A stretch of 8,464 nt of DNA from an uncultured Oscillospiraceae bacterium (GCA_947627085.1 CANQUO010000089.1:1-8464), one strand, 5' to 3'; counted from the stretch's first letter, positions 1-5,677 are shown. Notes: a model not told the origin generated them from the letters alone. A program made the numbers and translations.

Positions 1-738
1 AGCGTAGCTGACCGCTATCGCCGCCGCCACCGCCCCGCCGTCAACGAAGGCGATCTTCAGCTTCACATGCTCCGGCCCCAGCTCGTCCCAGACCCGCCGG
101 TAATACTCTATCGGCCGTATGATGAACCTGTCCCGGCCGGCCGTCTCCTCCATGAGCTTATAGAATACGGGGATATCCTCTCCCGTCCCCTCCCGTATCT
201 CCACGCCCCGCCTCTGGGCCAGGCGTATATTGTACCGGAGCTTTTTGTGGAACCCGGCAAAAATCTCCTCCTCCGTCTTGCCCCGGAGGCTAAGGCGAAA
301 AACGCTTTTCGGCTGGATAAGGTCCCGGTTGCTCTTCACATCGTCCCGTATCTTATAGCCCAGGCCCTCCATTATCCCCCGAAACTCCCCGTCCTCCTCC
401 GGGACGTCCGGTTCCATCCTGAGCGCCATCGCCCTATACCTTTTCGCCAGAAATCGGGCCCCCTCGGTGAGCTGGCGGAGGGCGTCCGCGTCGTGGATAT
501 CGCACACCGGCCCCCGGGGACAGTACATCAGATTCCCGAACGCCGGGATTTTCCTTATAAGCACGCTGAGCACGCCGGTTATCCGTCCGTCGCTCCCCTC
601 GGCGATAACGACCTCGTTCTCCCAATTCGACTTCACCGCCGCCCATCTTATGGATTGCATGAAGTGCCCCCTTGGGTGGCTCTCGCAAAACCTCTCCGCC
701 AGCTCAAGCTCCGCGTCGTCTCCCACTAACATCATCAT
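1..738 (-). CDS. FemABX-family peptidoglycan bridge aminoacyltransferase (partial, C-terminus outside window)
   Basis: The minus-strand frame from 738 down to base 1 gives 246 residues with no stop; the rest lies beyond the left edge. FemABX enzymes use aminoacyl-tRNA to add amino acids to the stem peptide of lipid II or its UDP-linked precursor, on the cytoplasmic side, building interpeptide bridges. Visible family features are GHFMQSIRWAAVK (residues 24-36), YCPRGPVCD (72-80) in the first GNAT-like half, and KKLRYNIRLAQRRGVEI (165-181) followed by a D-x-P-x-FYKLMEETAGRD helix (188-203) in the second half. Full family members are usually about 330-420 residues, so roughly a third is missing. 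Three consecutive ATG codons (738, 735, 732) follow the ribosome binding site at 744-750; spacing fits 738 or 735 best. It appears monocistronic at its 5' end and has its own promoter. I infer the family with good confidence; which amino acid is added cannot be read. A less likely alternative is another FemAB-like GNAT acting on a different acceptor. Confidence 0.85.
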   Translation of the reverse strand, partial: MMMLVGDDAELELAERFCESHPRGHFMQSIRWAAVKSNWENEVVIAEGSDGRITGVLSVLIRKIPAFGNLMYCPRGPVCDIHDADALRQLTEGARFLAKRYRAMALRMEPDVPEEDGEFRGIMEGLGYKIRDDVKSNRDLIQPKSVFRLSLRGKTEEEIFAGFHKKLRYNIRLAQRRGVEIREGTGEDIPVFYKLMEETAGRDRFIIRPIEYYRRVWDELGPEHVKLKIAFVDGGAVAAAIAVSYA

Positions 739-743
739 CAACC

Positions 744-750
744 CCTCCTT
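744..750 (-). promoter_or_regulatory. Ribosome binding site of the FemABX gene
   Basis: Read on the minus strand this is AAGGAGG, a full match to the anti-Shine-Dalgarno sequence. It lies 5, 8 and 11 bases before the three tandem ATG codons at 738, 735 and 732, so it does not by itself decide between the first two. Confidence 0.8.
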
Positions 751-751
751 A

Positions 752-769
752 GTTATACAACTGTATAAC
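752..769. promoter_or_regulatory. Palindromic operator copy 2 over the femX transcription start
   Basis: The arms GTTATACA and TGTATAAC are perfect 8-bp inverted repeats around a 2-base centre (AC on the plus strand). It lies at and just after the expected transcription start (about 770) and immediately before the ribosome binding site, where a bound repressor would block the promoter. The TACA-N2-TGTA core is the form of operator known for the BlaI/MecI/CopY repressor family; that assignment is an inference and GntR-type regulators also use TATAC/GTATA palindromes. No such regulator gene is visible in the window. Confidence 0.7.
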
Positions 770-777
770 ACAGTTTT

Positions 778-795
778 ATTATACAACTGTATAAT
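778..795. promoter_or_regulatory. Palindromic operator copy 1 in the femX promoter spacer and -10
   Basis: The arms ATTATACA and TGTATAAT are perfect inverted repeats around the same AC centre. The 16-bp core TTATACAACTGTATAA is identical to that of the copy at 752-769, and the centres are 26 bp apart. It overlaps the -10 hexamer and the promoter spacer, as expected for a repressor site. Confidence 0.7.
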
Positions 796-805
796 TGTAA
801 GTCAA
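778..805 (-). promoter_or_regulatory. Sigma-A-like promoter of the FemABX gene
   Basis: On the minus strand the -35 is TTGACT (805-800), the spacer is 16 bases, and the -10 is TATAAT (783-778). This is close to consensus, so the gene should be strongly expressed unless repressed through the overlapping palindromes. The predicted leader is short, about 30 bases. Confidence 0.75.
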
Positions 806-821
806 GTTACATTCCGGTTAC

Positions 822-873
822 AAAAATGAGAAAATTTGCCGGCACCGGCGGCCCCCGTTTGGGGACCGCCGGT
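822..873 (-). terminator. Probable intrinsic terminator after the four-helix membrane protein gene
   Basis: A GC-rich hairpin has arms 861-873 and 844-856 around a 4-base loop (13 bp with one mismatch). On the minus strand it is followed by a short GC stretch and then T-rich DNA (ATTTTCTCATTTTT) at about 822-836. It starts 15 bases after the stop codon at 889. The T-rich tail is not immediately adjacent, which lowers confidence. On the plus strand no T-run follows. Confidence 0.55.
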
Positions 874-888
874 TTCATGGCATGATAT

Positions 889-1305
889 TCAATCTACGCT
901 GTCTCTTTTCCACGGCATTGCGAGCAAATGTAGCAGCAAAACCAGCAAGCCGAGGATGACGCTTGTGAATTGAAGCCACATAAACGGGTCATTCCTGAGC
1001 TCCGGCATGTTCATCCGCCCGGAGTAAAACGATGCCGGGACAAACTGCATTATGGCCAGCAGCACAAGGGGTATGAGCGTCAGATTGGCGTTACGTGTCT
1101 TTTCCTTCCCGCCCTCGCACATACAGCCGACGGCCAGTACGATAGCGGCAACAAAGGCAAGGGCGAGCTGGACCAATCCAAACAGCCGGATCATGCTGTT
1201 CCAGCCGCCTATACCAAAGAGATAGTTGCCCGCAAGCACAAAATTCAAGCCCAGAAGGAGTATCGTAAAAGCGTAATAGACAGTTGATTTTATTGATGCT
1301 TTCAT
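889..1305 (-). CDS. Unrecognised 138-residue four-helix integral membrane protein
   Basis: I do not recognise a family. The product is almost entirely hydrophobic, with four likely transmembrane helices at about residues 8-28, 41-61, 73-93 and 108-130. A short basic loop (GGKEKTRN, 65-72) lies between helices 2 and 3 and the tail KRDSVD is charged; by the positive-inside rule both ends and that loop are cytoplasmic. No catalytic motif stands out. The ATG at 1305 follows AGGAGG (1314-1319) by 8 bases. The gene is divergent from the XRE repressor at 1502 and its promoter spacer contains one of that repressor's likely operators, so it is probably the repressor's main target. Its leader of about 110 bases can fold into a hairpin. 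A small phage- or element-derived membrane protein is possible, but nothing in the sequence shows it. Confidence 0.8.
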   Translation of the reverse strand: MKASIKSTVYYAFTILLLGLNFVLAGNYLFGIGGWNSMIRLFGLVQLALAFVAAIVLAVGCMCEGGKEKTRNANLTLIPLVLLAIMQFVPASFYSGRMNMPELRNDPFMWLQFTSVILGLLVLLLHLLAMPWKRDSVD

Positions 1306-1349
1306 TCTGTTTTCCTCCTGAAGTTTTTTTCGGCAGATTCTAAATCAGG

Positions 1350-1373
1350 ACAGGCGGCGGATTATCCGCCTGT
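1350..1373. repeat. Hairpin in the leader of the four-helix membrane protein gene
   Basis: ACAGGCGG (1350-1357) and CCGCCTGT (1366-1373) form an 8-bp stem. A second, mutually exclusive fold pairs GGCGGAT (1356-1362) with ATCCGCC (1364-1370). In the minus-strand transcript it lies in the 5' leader with no T-run after it. On the plus strand it is followed by TTACTTTATTTTT, which looks like a terminator tail, but no plus-strand gene reads into it. Confidence 0.45.
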
Positions 1374-1420
1374 TACTTTATTTTTGGGTGCGAATATTTT
1401 TATGTATCACCCTCAAACTT

Positions 1421-1449
1421 ATTTTAGATAAATTTTGTCTAAAAGTCAA
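1421..1449 (-). promoter_or_regulatory. Promoter of the four-helix membrane protein gene
   Basis: On the minus strand the -35 is TTGACT (1449-1444), the spacer is exactly 17 bases and the -10 is TAAAAT (1426-1421). The spacer holds operator copy 1 (1425-1442). Transcription would start near 1414, giving a leader of about 110 bases. Confidence 0.65.
1425..1442. promoter_or_regulatory. XRE operator copy 1
   Basis: TAGATAAATTTTGTCTAA is an imperfect palindrome, matching the copy at 1450-1467 at 16 of 18 positions and starting 25 bp from it. It sits within the minus-strand promoter spacer. The adjacent XRE gene makes it the natural candidate to bind here. Confidence 0.65.
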
Positions 1450-1467
1450 TAGATAAATTCTATCTAA
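1450..1467. promoter_or_regulatory. XRE operator copy 2
   Basis: TAGATAAATTCTATCTAA is a palindrome with arms TTAGATA/TATCTAA if one base is allowed at the edge. It lies directly upstream of the xre -10 (TATAAT, 1470-1475), as expected for autorepression. Confidence 0.65.
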
Positions 1468-1469
1468 GT

Positions 1470-1475
1470 TATAAT
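1470..1475 (+). promoter_or_regulatory. -10 element of the xre gene
   Basis: A perfect TATAAT lies 26 bases before the ATG. No good -35 is present at 16-18 bases; operator copy 2 fills that spacer. This could be a weak promoter, or the -35 may be poor by design in an autoregulated gene. Confidence 0.5.
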
Positions 1476-1501
1476 TTTTTCAAAATGTTTGGAGGTGGGA
1501 C

Positions 1502-1714
1502 ATGCGCAATCGCATAAAAGACCTCCGGGAGGATCACGACCTTACCCAGCAAAGGGTAGCGGATGCCATCGGAATAACTCAAAGGAAATACAGTTACATT
1601 GAAACGGGAACTCAGGCGCTCACGGATGAGCTCCTTGTAAAGCTCGCGGATTTTTACAACACAAGCGTAGATTATCTCCTTATGCGAACCAATAATCCCA
1701 GCAGGTACCGTTGA
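1502..1714 (+). CDS. Small XRE-family (Cro/CI-like) DNA-binding repressor
   Basis: This 70-residue protein is a single HTH_3 domain with almost nothing added. It has an N-terminal helix (MRNRIKDLREDHDLTQ), then the helix-turn-helix at about residues 15-37 (TQQRVADAIGITQ, then the YSYIETG signature), then two further helices (42-60) ending with the usual SVDYLL. The ATG at 1502 follows GGAGG (1491-1495) by 6 bases. There is no sensor, metal-binding or peptidase domain, so any signal must come through a partner or a small ligand. It is the only plus-strand gene in the window and is divergent from the membrane protein gene. Two matching palindromes between them indicate that it represses itself and its neighbour. 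The fold is certain; the targets are inferred from position. Confidence 0.92.
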   Translation: MRNRIKDLREDHDLTQQRVADAIGITQRKYSYIETGTQALTDELLVKLADFYNTSVDYLLMRTNNPSRYR

Positions 1715-1747
1715 AATGTATCCGAAAAGATAGAATATTATAATAAT

Positions 1748-1793
1748 TGTTGGGTAGCCCTACCTCGTTTGTTCGGTCACACCCAACATTTTT
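1748..1793 (+). terminator. Possible terminator of the xre gene
   Basis: TGTTGGGT-type arm (1748-1755) pairs with ACCCAACA (1781-1788), followed at once by TTTTT (1789-1793). The loop is long (25 bases) but can fold internally (GGTAG/CTACC at 1753-1764). It starts 34 bases after the xre stop. The long loop makes it only moderately convincing. Confidence 0.5.
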
Positions 1794-1822
1794 GTATGTA
1801 TTGGATATCTTGCTCCTGTCCC

Positions 1823-1868
1823 ATATTATTCTCCAATAAAAAGTAGACCTTTTATTGGAGAATGATAT
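1823..1868. repeat. Long AT-rich inverted repeat between xre and the DHHW gene
   Basis: Arms of 19 bases (1823-1841 and 1850-1868) match at 18 positions, the one exception being a possible G-U pair. The loop is 8 bases. The core arm is ATTCTCCAATAAAA. It lies between convergent genes (xre plus, DHHW minus), so it could act as a two-way terminator, but neither side has a proper T-run after the stem. An element relic or protein-binding site is the alternative. Confidence 0.6.
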
Positions 1869-1924
1869 CATACGTCCGCGCGGTGCTCTGTGACATTCAT
1901 AACCGTACAGCCGAAAGCCCTTCC

Positions 1925-3127
1925 TCACCCGATGTTCCCGTTCCCGAAAAGGCTCAGCAGCTGCTCGTAATCCCTGACGCACACCACAACCTGGGGGCGA
2001 TGCTCCTCCACATACGAAAGCAGGGTCTTATCGGTATAGCCCCGCAGGTCTATGGAGCGAGTCTCGTCAAAGCTGTAATACATAAGCGTCTCCAAAAGGT
2101 TGGTAAAGCTGTCCCCGTAGATAAGCAGCGACGGGAGCTCGGGGCGATTGGTGCTTATGACTGTTTCGGAGATGTCCCCACCCATGAAGAAGCCGTATTG
2201 CACGGTCTCGTAGTCGTTTCCCGGAAAGCTGAAAACCGACGGGCTTACCTCCTTCCCGTTATCCTGACGGGTAAAGGGTACGCTCTCCAGCGGCTCCAGG
2301 TAGGTAAGGCGCTCGTCACTGCTCCACTGGCCCAGAAGCTTCCGGCCCCGGGAACCCAGAAAAGGATTGGGCAGAGTCGCGGCCCTGGTATTATCGCCGG
2401 TGAGGGCCGCGAGCTTAAGACCTGTTTCGCTCTCCAGCATACCGAGAATCTCCCTGTACGCCGAAAGACAGCCCGGCAATGTCCAGTGGTGGTCCGTGGC
2501 GGACATATATTCCGCCGGATCGCCCTCCCGGCTCCATACCTCCCCCACGTCGAGCCAGGGTACGCCCTGGTCGTCCAGAGCGGAGAAGAAAATCTCCTTT
2601 GAACGCGCCGTATATTCTTCCCTGTTATTCAGCCAGTCGGGGTAGCGATCGGCAAAATACGCGTAGTGACTTGGTACGGCCACATATAAAAACGTCCCGC
2701 CCCAGTTCTCCGTCAGCCTTGCCAGCCTGCCCAGCATTTCCGCCTCCCGAGAGGCGCAGTCCTCCATCGTCTTTTCGTCCGGCTTTTCATATTCATTATA
2801 AGCCAGCAGAACATCATCCGTAACCACAACATCGTTGACCACCGGGCGGCGCAACAGCTTCATGTCAGCCAAAGTAGAAAGCTTCAGCGCGGACCCTCTC
2901 CCCGCGGCGTGGTCGCACAGGTATTTCTCCAGCTCCTGAAAATACCGGCCGTCCGCGACGGCCTCCCGGCTGAGGGCGGGGCGCGGCGTAAGAGCGCGAT
3001 TTTCAAAATAGGACCAGGACACCTTCGGCCGTAAAGCGGTCCAAAGCGCGACCAGGACGAAAAAGGCGCACACAAGCCACAAAAACGCCAAATCCCAAGT
3101 GATTTTCATATTTCGTTTACGCTTCAT
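1925..3127 (-). CDS. DHHW-family / AlgJ-AlgX-like SGNH O-acetyltransferase partner
   Basis: The 400-residue product has one N-terminal membrane anchor (about residues 10-32, after MKRKRNMK) and a large domain outside the cell. It carries the DHHW signature TDHHW (211-215) and, later, YGDSF (337-341). In AlgX/AlgJ proteins the catalytic Asp and His come before the nucleophilic Ser in this permuted order, so D212, H214 and S340 are the likely triad. The early SYFENRAL (39-46) is also typical of DHHW proteins. The expected role is to transfer acetyl groups, passed across the membrane by the MBOAT partner, to a surface polysaccharide or wall polymer. I chose the ATG at 3127 because GAGGAG (3134-3139) sits 6 bases before it; a longer frame opens at 3166 but has no such site and would overlap the upstream gene. 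The gene is 10 bases after the MBOAT stop, so they are cotranscribed. The acceptor glycan is unknown. Confidence 0.88.
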   Translation of the reverse strand: MKRKRNMKITWDLAFLWLVCAFFVLVALWTALRPKVSWSYFENRALTPRPALSREAVADGRYFQELEKYLCDHAAGRGSALKLSTLADMKLLRRPVVNDVVVTDDVLLAYNEYEKPDEKTMEDCASREAEMLGRLARLTENWGGTFLYVAVPSHYAYFADRYPDWLNNREEYTARSKEIFFSALDDQGVPWLDVGEVWSREGDPAEYMSATDHHWTLPGCLSAYREILGMLESETGLKLAALTGDNTRAATLPNPFLGSRGRKLLGQWSSDERLTYLEPLESVPFTRQDNGKEVSPSVFSFPGNDYETVQYGFFMGGDISETVISTNRPELPSLLIYGDSFTNLLETLMYYSFDETRSIDLRGYTDKTLLSYVEEHRPQVVVCVRDYEQLLSLFGNGNIG

Positions 3128-3133
3128 AAGCTT

Positions 3134-3139
3134 CTCCTC
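3134..3139 (-). promoter_or_regulatory. Ribosome binding site that fixes the DHHW start
   Basis: GAGGAG on the minus strand lies 6 bases before the ATG at 3127 and overlaps the MBOAT stop codon (3138-3140). This favours translational coupling and rules against the longer reading frame from 3166. Confidence 0.75.
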
Positions 3140-4526
3140 AGAATTGAGCGTAGAGGAATGAATCAAAGGACCCCTCCATCAACGCCATATAGGAAAGGGC
3201 CAGCACCGCCAGGGCCGCCAGGGATGCGGCAAAGGAGCGCGTATTGGGTTTGCCCGCCCGCGACAGCAAATTCTTTATGGGAGCACACGCCAGGAGCCCC
3301 GCCGTCCACTCCGGCCAGTATTCCAGCATCAGGTAGACCGCGCGCCCATCTTCCGGCGCGCACCCGACGCCGAACATATTTCCGATCGCGGACACGGCCT
3401 CCATGGGAGACGCCGCCCGGAAGAACATCCACCCGACGATCACCGCCAGCATCGTCACCGCCCACCGGCAGAGGGCCGGGAGCTTTTCAAGCCACCGTCC
3501 CCACAAAAAGCGCTCTCCCAGCAAGAGCAGTCCGTACCAGCAGCCCCACAGGACAAAGCTCCATTTGGCCCCGTGCCACAGGCCGGTCAGGAGCCACACG
3601 GCCATGATGTTGAAGATGTACCGCCCGTTACCGGCGCGGTTCCCGCCCAGGGGGATGTATATGTAATCCCGGAACCACCGGGACAGGGACATATGCCACC
3701 GCCGCCAAAACTCCTTGACCGAGCATGATATGTAGGGGTAGTCAAAATTCTCCGGGAGGTGGAACCCAAACACGTTCCCCAGTCCCAGGGCCATATCGGA
3801 ATAGCCGGAGAAGTCAAAGAAAATCTCCAGGGTATAGGCCAGCGCCCCCACCCACGCAAGGCCGGCGGACATGGGCGCCGGCCCCGCGAAGGCCTTCCCG
3901 GCGATCTCGCCAAAGGTGTTGGCCAGCAGGACCTTTTTGCCAAGGCCGAAGCAAAAGCGCCTCATGCCGGCGGCGAACAGCTCCACAGATTCCCTGCGAC
4001 AGTCGATCTCCTCCTCCATCTCCCGGTATCTGACGATGGGCCCGGAGGTAAGATGTGGGAAGAAGAACATATACAGCGCCAGCTTCATGGGATTCCTTTG
4101 CGGGCTCACATTCCCCCGGCGGATATCGACGATGTAGCTTATCCCCTGAAAGGTATAGAAGGATATCCCCGCCGGCAAAAGGCCCGCCGGAACGGGAAAG
4201 CTCACGCCCAGGGCATTGGCGGCCCCCGCGAAAATCCCGGCGTATTTATAAAGGCTCAAAAAGAGCAGATTCGCGGCGATCGCGATGGCGCGCCCCCACT
4301 TCCCTCCCCTTCCGGGCCGGCCCGCCATGAGGCCGCCAATGTAGTTTATGAGGAAGGATACGCAAAGCACAGCGATAAGCCTCACGCCGCCGGCGGCGTA
4401 AAAGAAAACGCTGAAAACCACAAGTATCGCGTTTCGCGCCTGCCGGAACCGGGCGGGAATCAAAAAATATACCGCCGCCAGAGTCGGCAAAAAAGCAAAA
4501 AGAAACAAAAAACTTGAAAACACCAT
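3138..4526 (-). CDS. MBOAT-family membrane O-acyltransferase (AlgI-like)
   Basis: The 462-residue polytopic membrane protein has the usual length and start (MVFSSFLFLFAFLP) of the AlgI/DltB-like MBOAT group. The conserved segments appear in order: SFYTFQGISYIVD (122-134), FFFPHLTSGPIVRY (154-167), DFSGYSDMALGLG (238-250), FWRRWHMSLSRWFRDYIYIPLGGNR (273-297) and LTGLWHGAKWSFVLWG (313-328). H318 in the last motif is the family's essential histidine; H278 lies in the RRWH motif. These enzymes take acyl groups from a cytoplasmic donor and move them across the membrane. The next gene encodes a DHHW/AlgJ-like protein, the standard partner for surface polysaccharide O-acetylation. The Shine-Dalgarno before the ATG at 4526 is weak, so translation may be modest; the conserved N-terminus still supports this start. 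The gene has its own promoter about 45 bases upstream. Confidence 0.93.
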   Translation of the reverse strand: MVFSSFLFLFAFLPTLAAVYFLIPARFRQARNAILVVFSVFFYAAGGVRLIAVLCVSFLINYIGGLMAGRPGRGGKWGRAIAIAANLLFLSLYKYAGIFAGAANALGVSFPVPAGLLPAGISFYTFQGISYIVDIRRGNVSPQRNPMKLALYMFFFPHLTSGPIVRYREMEEEIDCRRESVELFAAGMRRFCFGLGKKVLLANTFGEIAGKAFAGPAPMSAGLAWVGALAYTLEIFFDFSGYSDMALGLGNVFGFHLPENFDYPYISCSVKEFWRRWHMSLSRWFRDYIYIPLGGNRAGNGRYIFNIMAVWLLTGLWHGAKWSFVLWGCWYGLLLLGERFLWGRWLEKLPALCRWAVTMLAVIVGWMFFRAASPMEAVSAIGNMFGVGCAPEDGRAVYLMLEYWPEWTAGLLACAPIKNLLSRAGKPNTRSFAASLAALAVLALSYMALMEGSFDSFLYAQF

Positions 4527-4551
4527 ATGACCACGTCTTTAGAAAATTGTA

Positions 4552-4626
4552 ATATGATATGTATGTGCGGGATATATAATAAATCTCAACCGCCGGTTTG
4601 CCAAAACCTCTAAGTCCATATCATAT
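4552..4626. repeat. 10-bp inverted repeats flanking the MBOAT promoter
   Basis: ATATGATATG (4552-4561) and CATATCATAT (4617-4626) are perfect reverse complements. One lies just after the predicted transcription start and the other upstream of the -35, so a looping regulator could use them. Their AT-rich, low-complexity make-up means chance is a fair alternative. Confidence 0.35.
4576..4604 (-). promoter_or_regulatory. Probable promoter of the MBOAT-DHHW operon
   Basis: On the minus strand the -35 is TTGGCA (4604-4599), the spacer is 17 bases, and the -10 is TATTAT (4581-4576). The spacer holds the palindrome AACCGCCGGTT. The predicted leader is about 40 bases. Confidence 0.5.
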
Positions 4627-4627
4627 C

Positions 4628-4664
4628 AAATAAATCCCCAATTTGCAACCGCCTTATTTGGCGG
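4628..4664 (-). terminator. Weak hairpin, possible terminator after the LytTR operon
   Basis: On the minus strand CCGCC (4663-4659 region) and GGCGG (about 4654-4649) form a 5-bp stem with a 6-base loop, followed by only a diffuse T-rich tail (ATTTATTTG near 4628-4636). It begins about 35 bases after the stop at 4699. It is weak, so read-through into the MBOAT operon is plausible. Confidence 0.3.
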
Positions 4665-4698
4665 GATAAATATTCGTAATTTTAAAACCGTCCTTCTC

Positions 4699-5205
4699 TC
4701 ATCCCAATACCTGTATTTTGAAAATATCGGTAATATCTCCCCCGGCGGTCAAGAGCGTCACGCAAACTAAATCTCCGGGCTCTACGTCCGTAAGGTCAAT
4801 TGGCACGTCCTTCCGGACAACGCTCACTCCCTCGTGGACATCGTAAATGAATTCTCCGCGATACTCCTCGTCATTGAGAGAAATGCCGTTCACTGTGATC
4901 GTGTTTTCGCCGATCTTATTTACCTTCGCGTAGAAAGAGCGGACGTCAAATGTTATATCGCTGTTCTCAAAGCGGTCATACGCGGCCTTATAGCCCACCA
5001 GAAAGCTCGCGAACACGCCGATAAGCAAAATCATGACCGTCAGCGCGACAGCGACCTTGTAGGGCGGGGCCATAGTCCGGGGCTTTGCCTTGGCGTTTAA
5101 CGCTTTGTTGATATGCTTTTTATATATCTGTAAGTAAACGGCGACCGTCGCAATAATCAGCGCCGCAAAAGACAGAGCGAAAATAAAAAACGCCGGAAAT
5201 ACCAT
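4699..5205 (-). CDS. Two-helix membrane protein with extracytoplasmic beta-rich domain, LytTR partner
   Basis: I recognise no named family. The 168-residue product has helices at about residues 5-26 and 50-72, joined by a strongly basic loop (KKHINKALNAKAKPR, 29-43). By the positive-inside rule that loop is cytoplasmic, so the C-terminal domain (about 80-168) is outside. That domain is rich in alternating beta-strand pattern (NTITVNGISLNDEEYRGEF, then VEPGDLVCVTLL) and might be a small OB- or SH3-like barrel. The ATG at 5205 follows AGGAGG by 7 bases, and that site overlaps the stop of the LytTR gene, so the two are cotranscribed. By analogy with HdrRM/BrsRM of streptococci, where a membrane protein holds back a LytTR factor, it could be the inhibitor or sensor for its neighbour. 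That role is inference from context only. Confidence 0.8.
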   Translation of the reverse strand: MVFPAFFIFALSFAALIIATVAVYLQIYKKHINKALNAKAKPRTMAPPYKVAVALTVMILLIGVFASFLVGYKAAYDRFENSDITFDVRSFYAKVNKIGENTITVNGISLNDEEYRGEFIYDVHEGVSVVRKDVPIDLTDVEPGDLVCVTLLTAGGDITDIFKIQVLG

Positions 5206-5216
5206 AAGAGCGCCTC

Positions 5217-5669
5217 CTATATGCCAAACGCTTCCTTAAATATGTAATAATAGTTTCTAGTCACGTCGACCTTTTCTCCGTTTATCATCGTCAAAATAAA
5301 CTTCATCGAAAGCGTCGGCGCGATCTTTATTACCTTATTTTTAGCAACGATCGCGCAATTGCTTATACGGATAAACTTACCCGGATCAAGAAGGCTCTGA
5401 ATCTTATATAATCGGTCCGAGGTCTGGTATGACCCACGCGCGGAATGGACCTCCACACTGTGGCCTCGGGTCTCGATGAGAACTATGTCGTCAGCGGCCA
5501 CAACGACCCTTTCGCCCGTCTCTTTGTCCCGCGCAATAAGGCTGTCGGCAAAGGACTTATCCTCACATAATATCAAACCGGCAGTATCGTCTATCTCGAT
5601 TCCACATTTTTCAAGCTCGGTTTTCAATTCCGAATACCGCTCCCCGCTGACAGCAAGTCTGATTTTCAC
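5217..5669 (-). CDS. Stand-alone LytTR-domain transcription factor
   Basis: The 150-residue protein has a C-terminal LytTR DNA-binding domain (about residues 53-148) with the typical strands IVLIETRG (62-69), FIRISNCAIVAKNKVIKI (99-116) and MKFILTMINGEKVDVTRNYYYIFKEAFGI (122-150). The first 50 residues are a short alpha/beta segment (KIRLAVSGERYSELKTELEKCGIEIDD) and not a phosphoacceptor receiver, so this is not a classical two-component response regulator. I place the start at the GTG at 5669: AAGGAGG (5678-5684) lies 8 bases before it and a TATAAT -10 lies at 5710-5715. A longer frame opens at the ATG at 5738, but this lies upstream of that -10 and has no good ribosome site. The downstream gene encodes a membrane protein 11 bases away, a layout like LytTR regulatory systems. 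Its targets may include its own promoter and the MBOAT operon; no convincing LytTR repeat was found. Confidence 0.9.
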   Translation of the reverse strand: MKIRLAVSGERYSELKTELEKCGIEIDDTAGLILCEDKSFADSLIARDKETGERVVVAADDIVLIETRGHSVEVHSARGSYQTSDRLYKIQSLLDPGKFIRISNCAIVAKNKVIKIAPTLSMKFILTMINGEKVDVTRNYYYIFKEAFGI

Positions 5670-5677
5670 AAGTCTAT

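Noticed and set aside
67..829. Long plus-strand reading frames opposite the FemABX gene
   Set aside because: They are antisense shadows of a minus-strand frame with clear FemABX motifs, and have no ribosome binding sites.
3128..3166. Longer N-terminus for the DHHW protein starting at 3166
   Set aside because: It would overlap the MBOAT gene and lacks a Shine-Dalgarno, while the ATG at 3127 has one at ideal spacing and starts the expected basic-then-hydrophobic anchor.
1862..4517. Several plus-strand frames and extra minus-strand frames over the DHHW and MBOAT genes
   Set aside because: GC-rich coding DNA keeps other frames open; their translations are low-complexity (Pro/Arg/Ser-rich) and lack start signals.
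4587..4653. Two GGCGGTTG repeats as LytTR binding sites before the MBOAT promoter
   Set aside because: They fit the GTT core only partly and the 59-bp spacing differs from the 12-13 bp spacing of known LytTR direct repeats.
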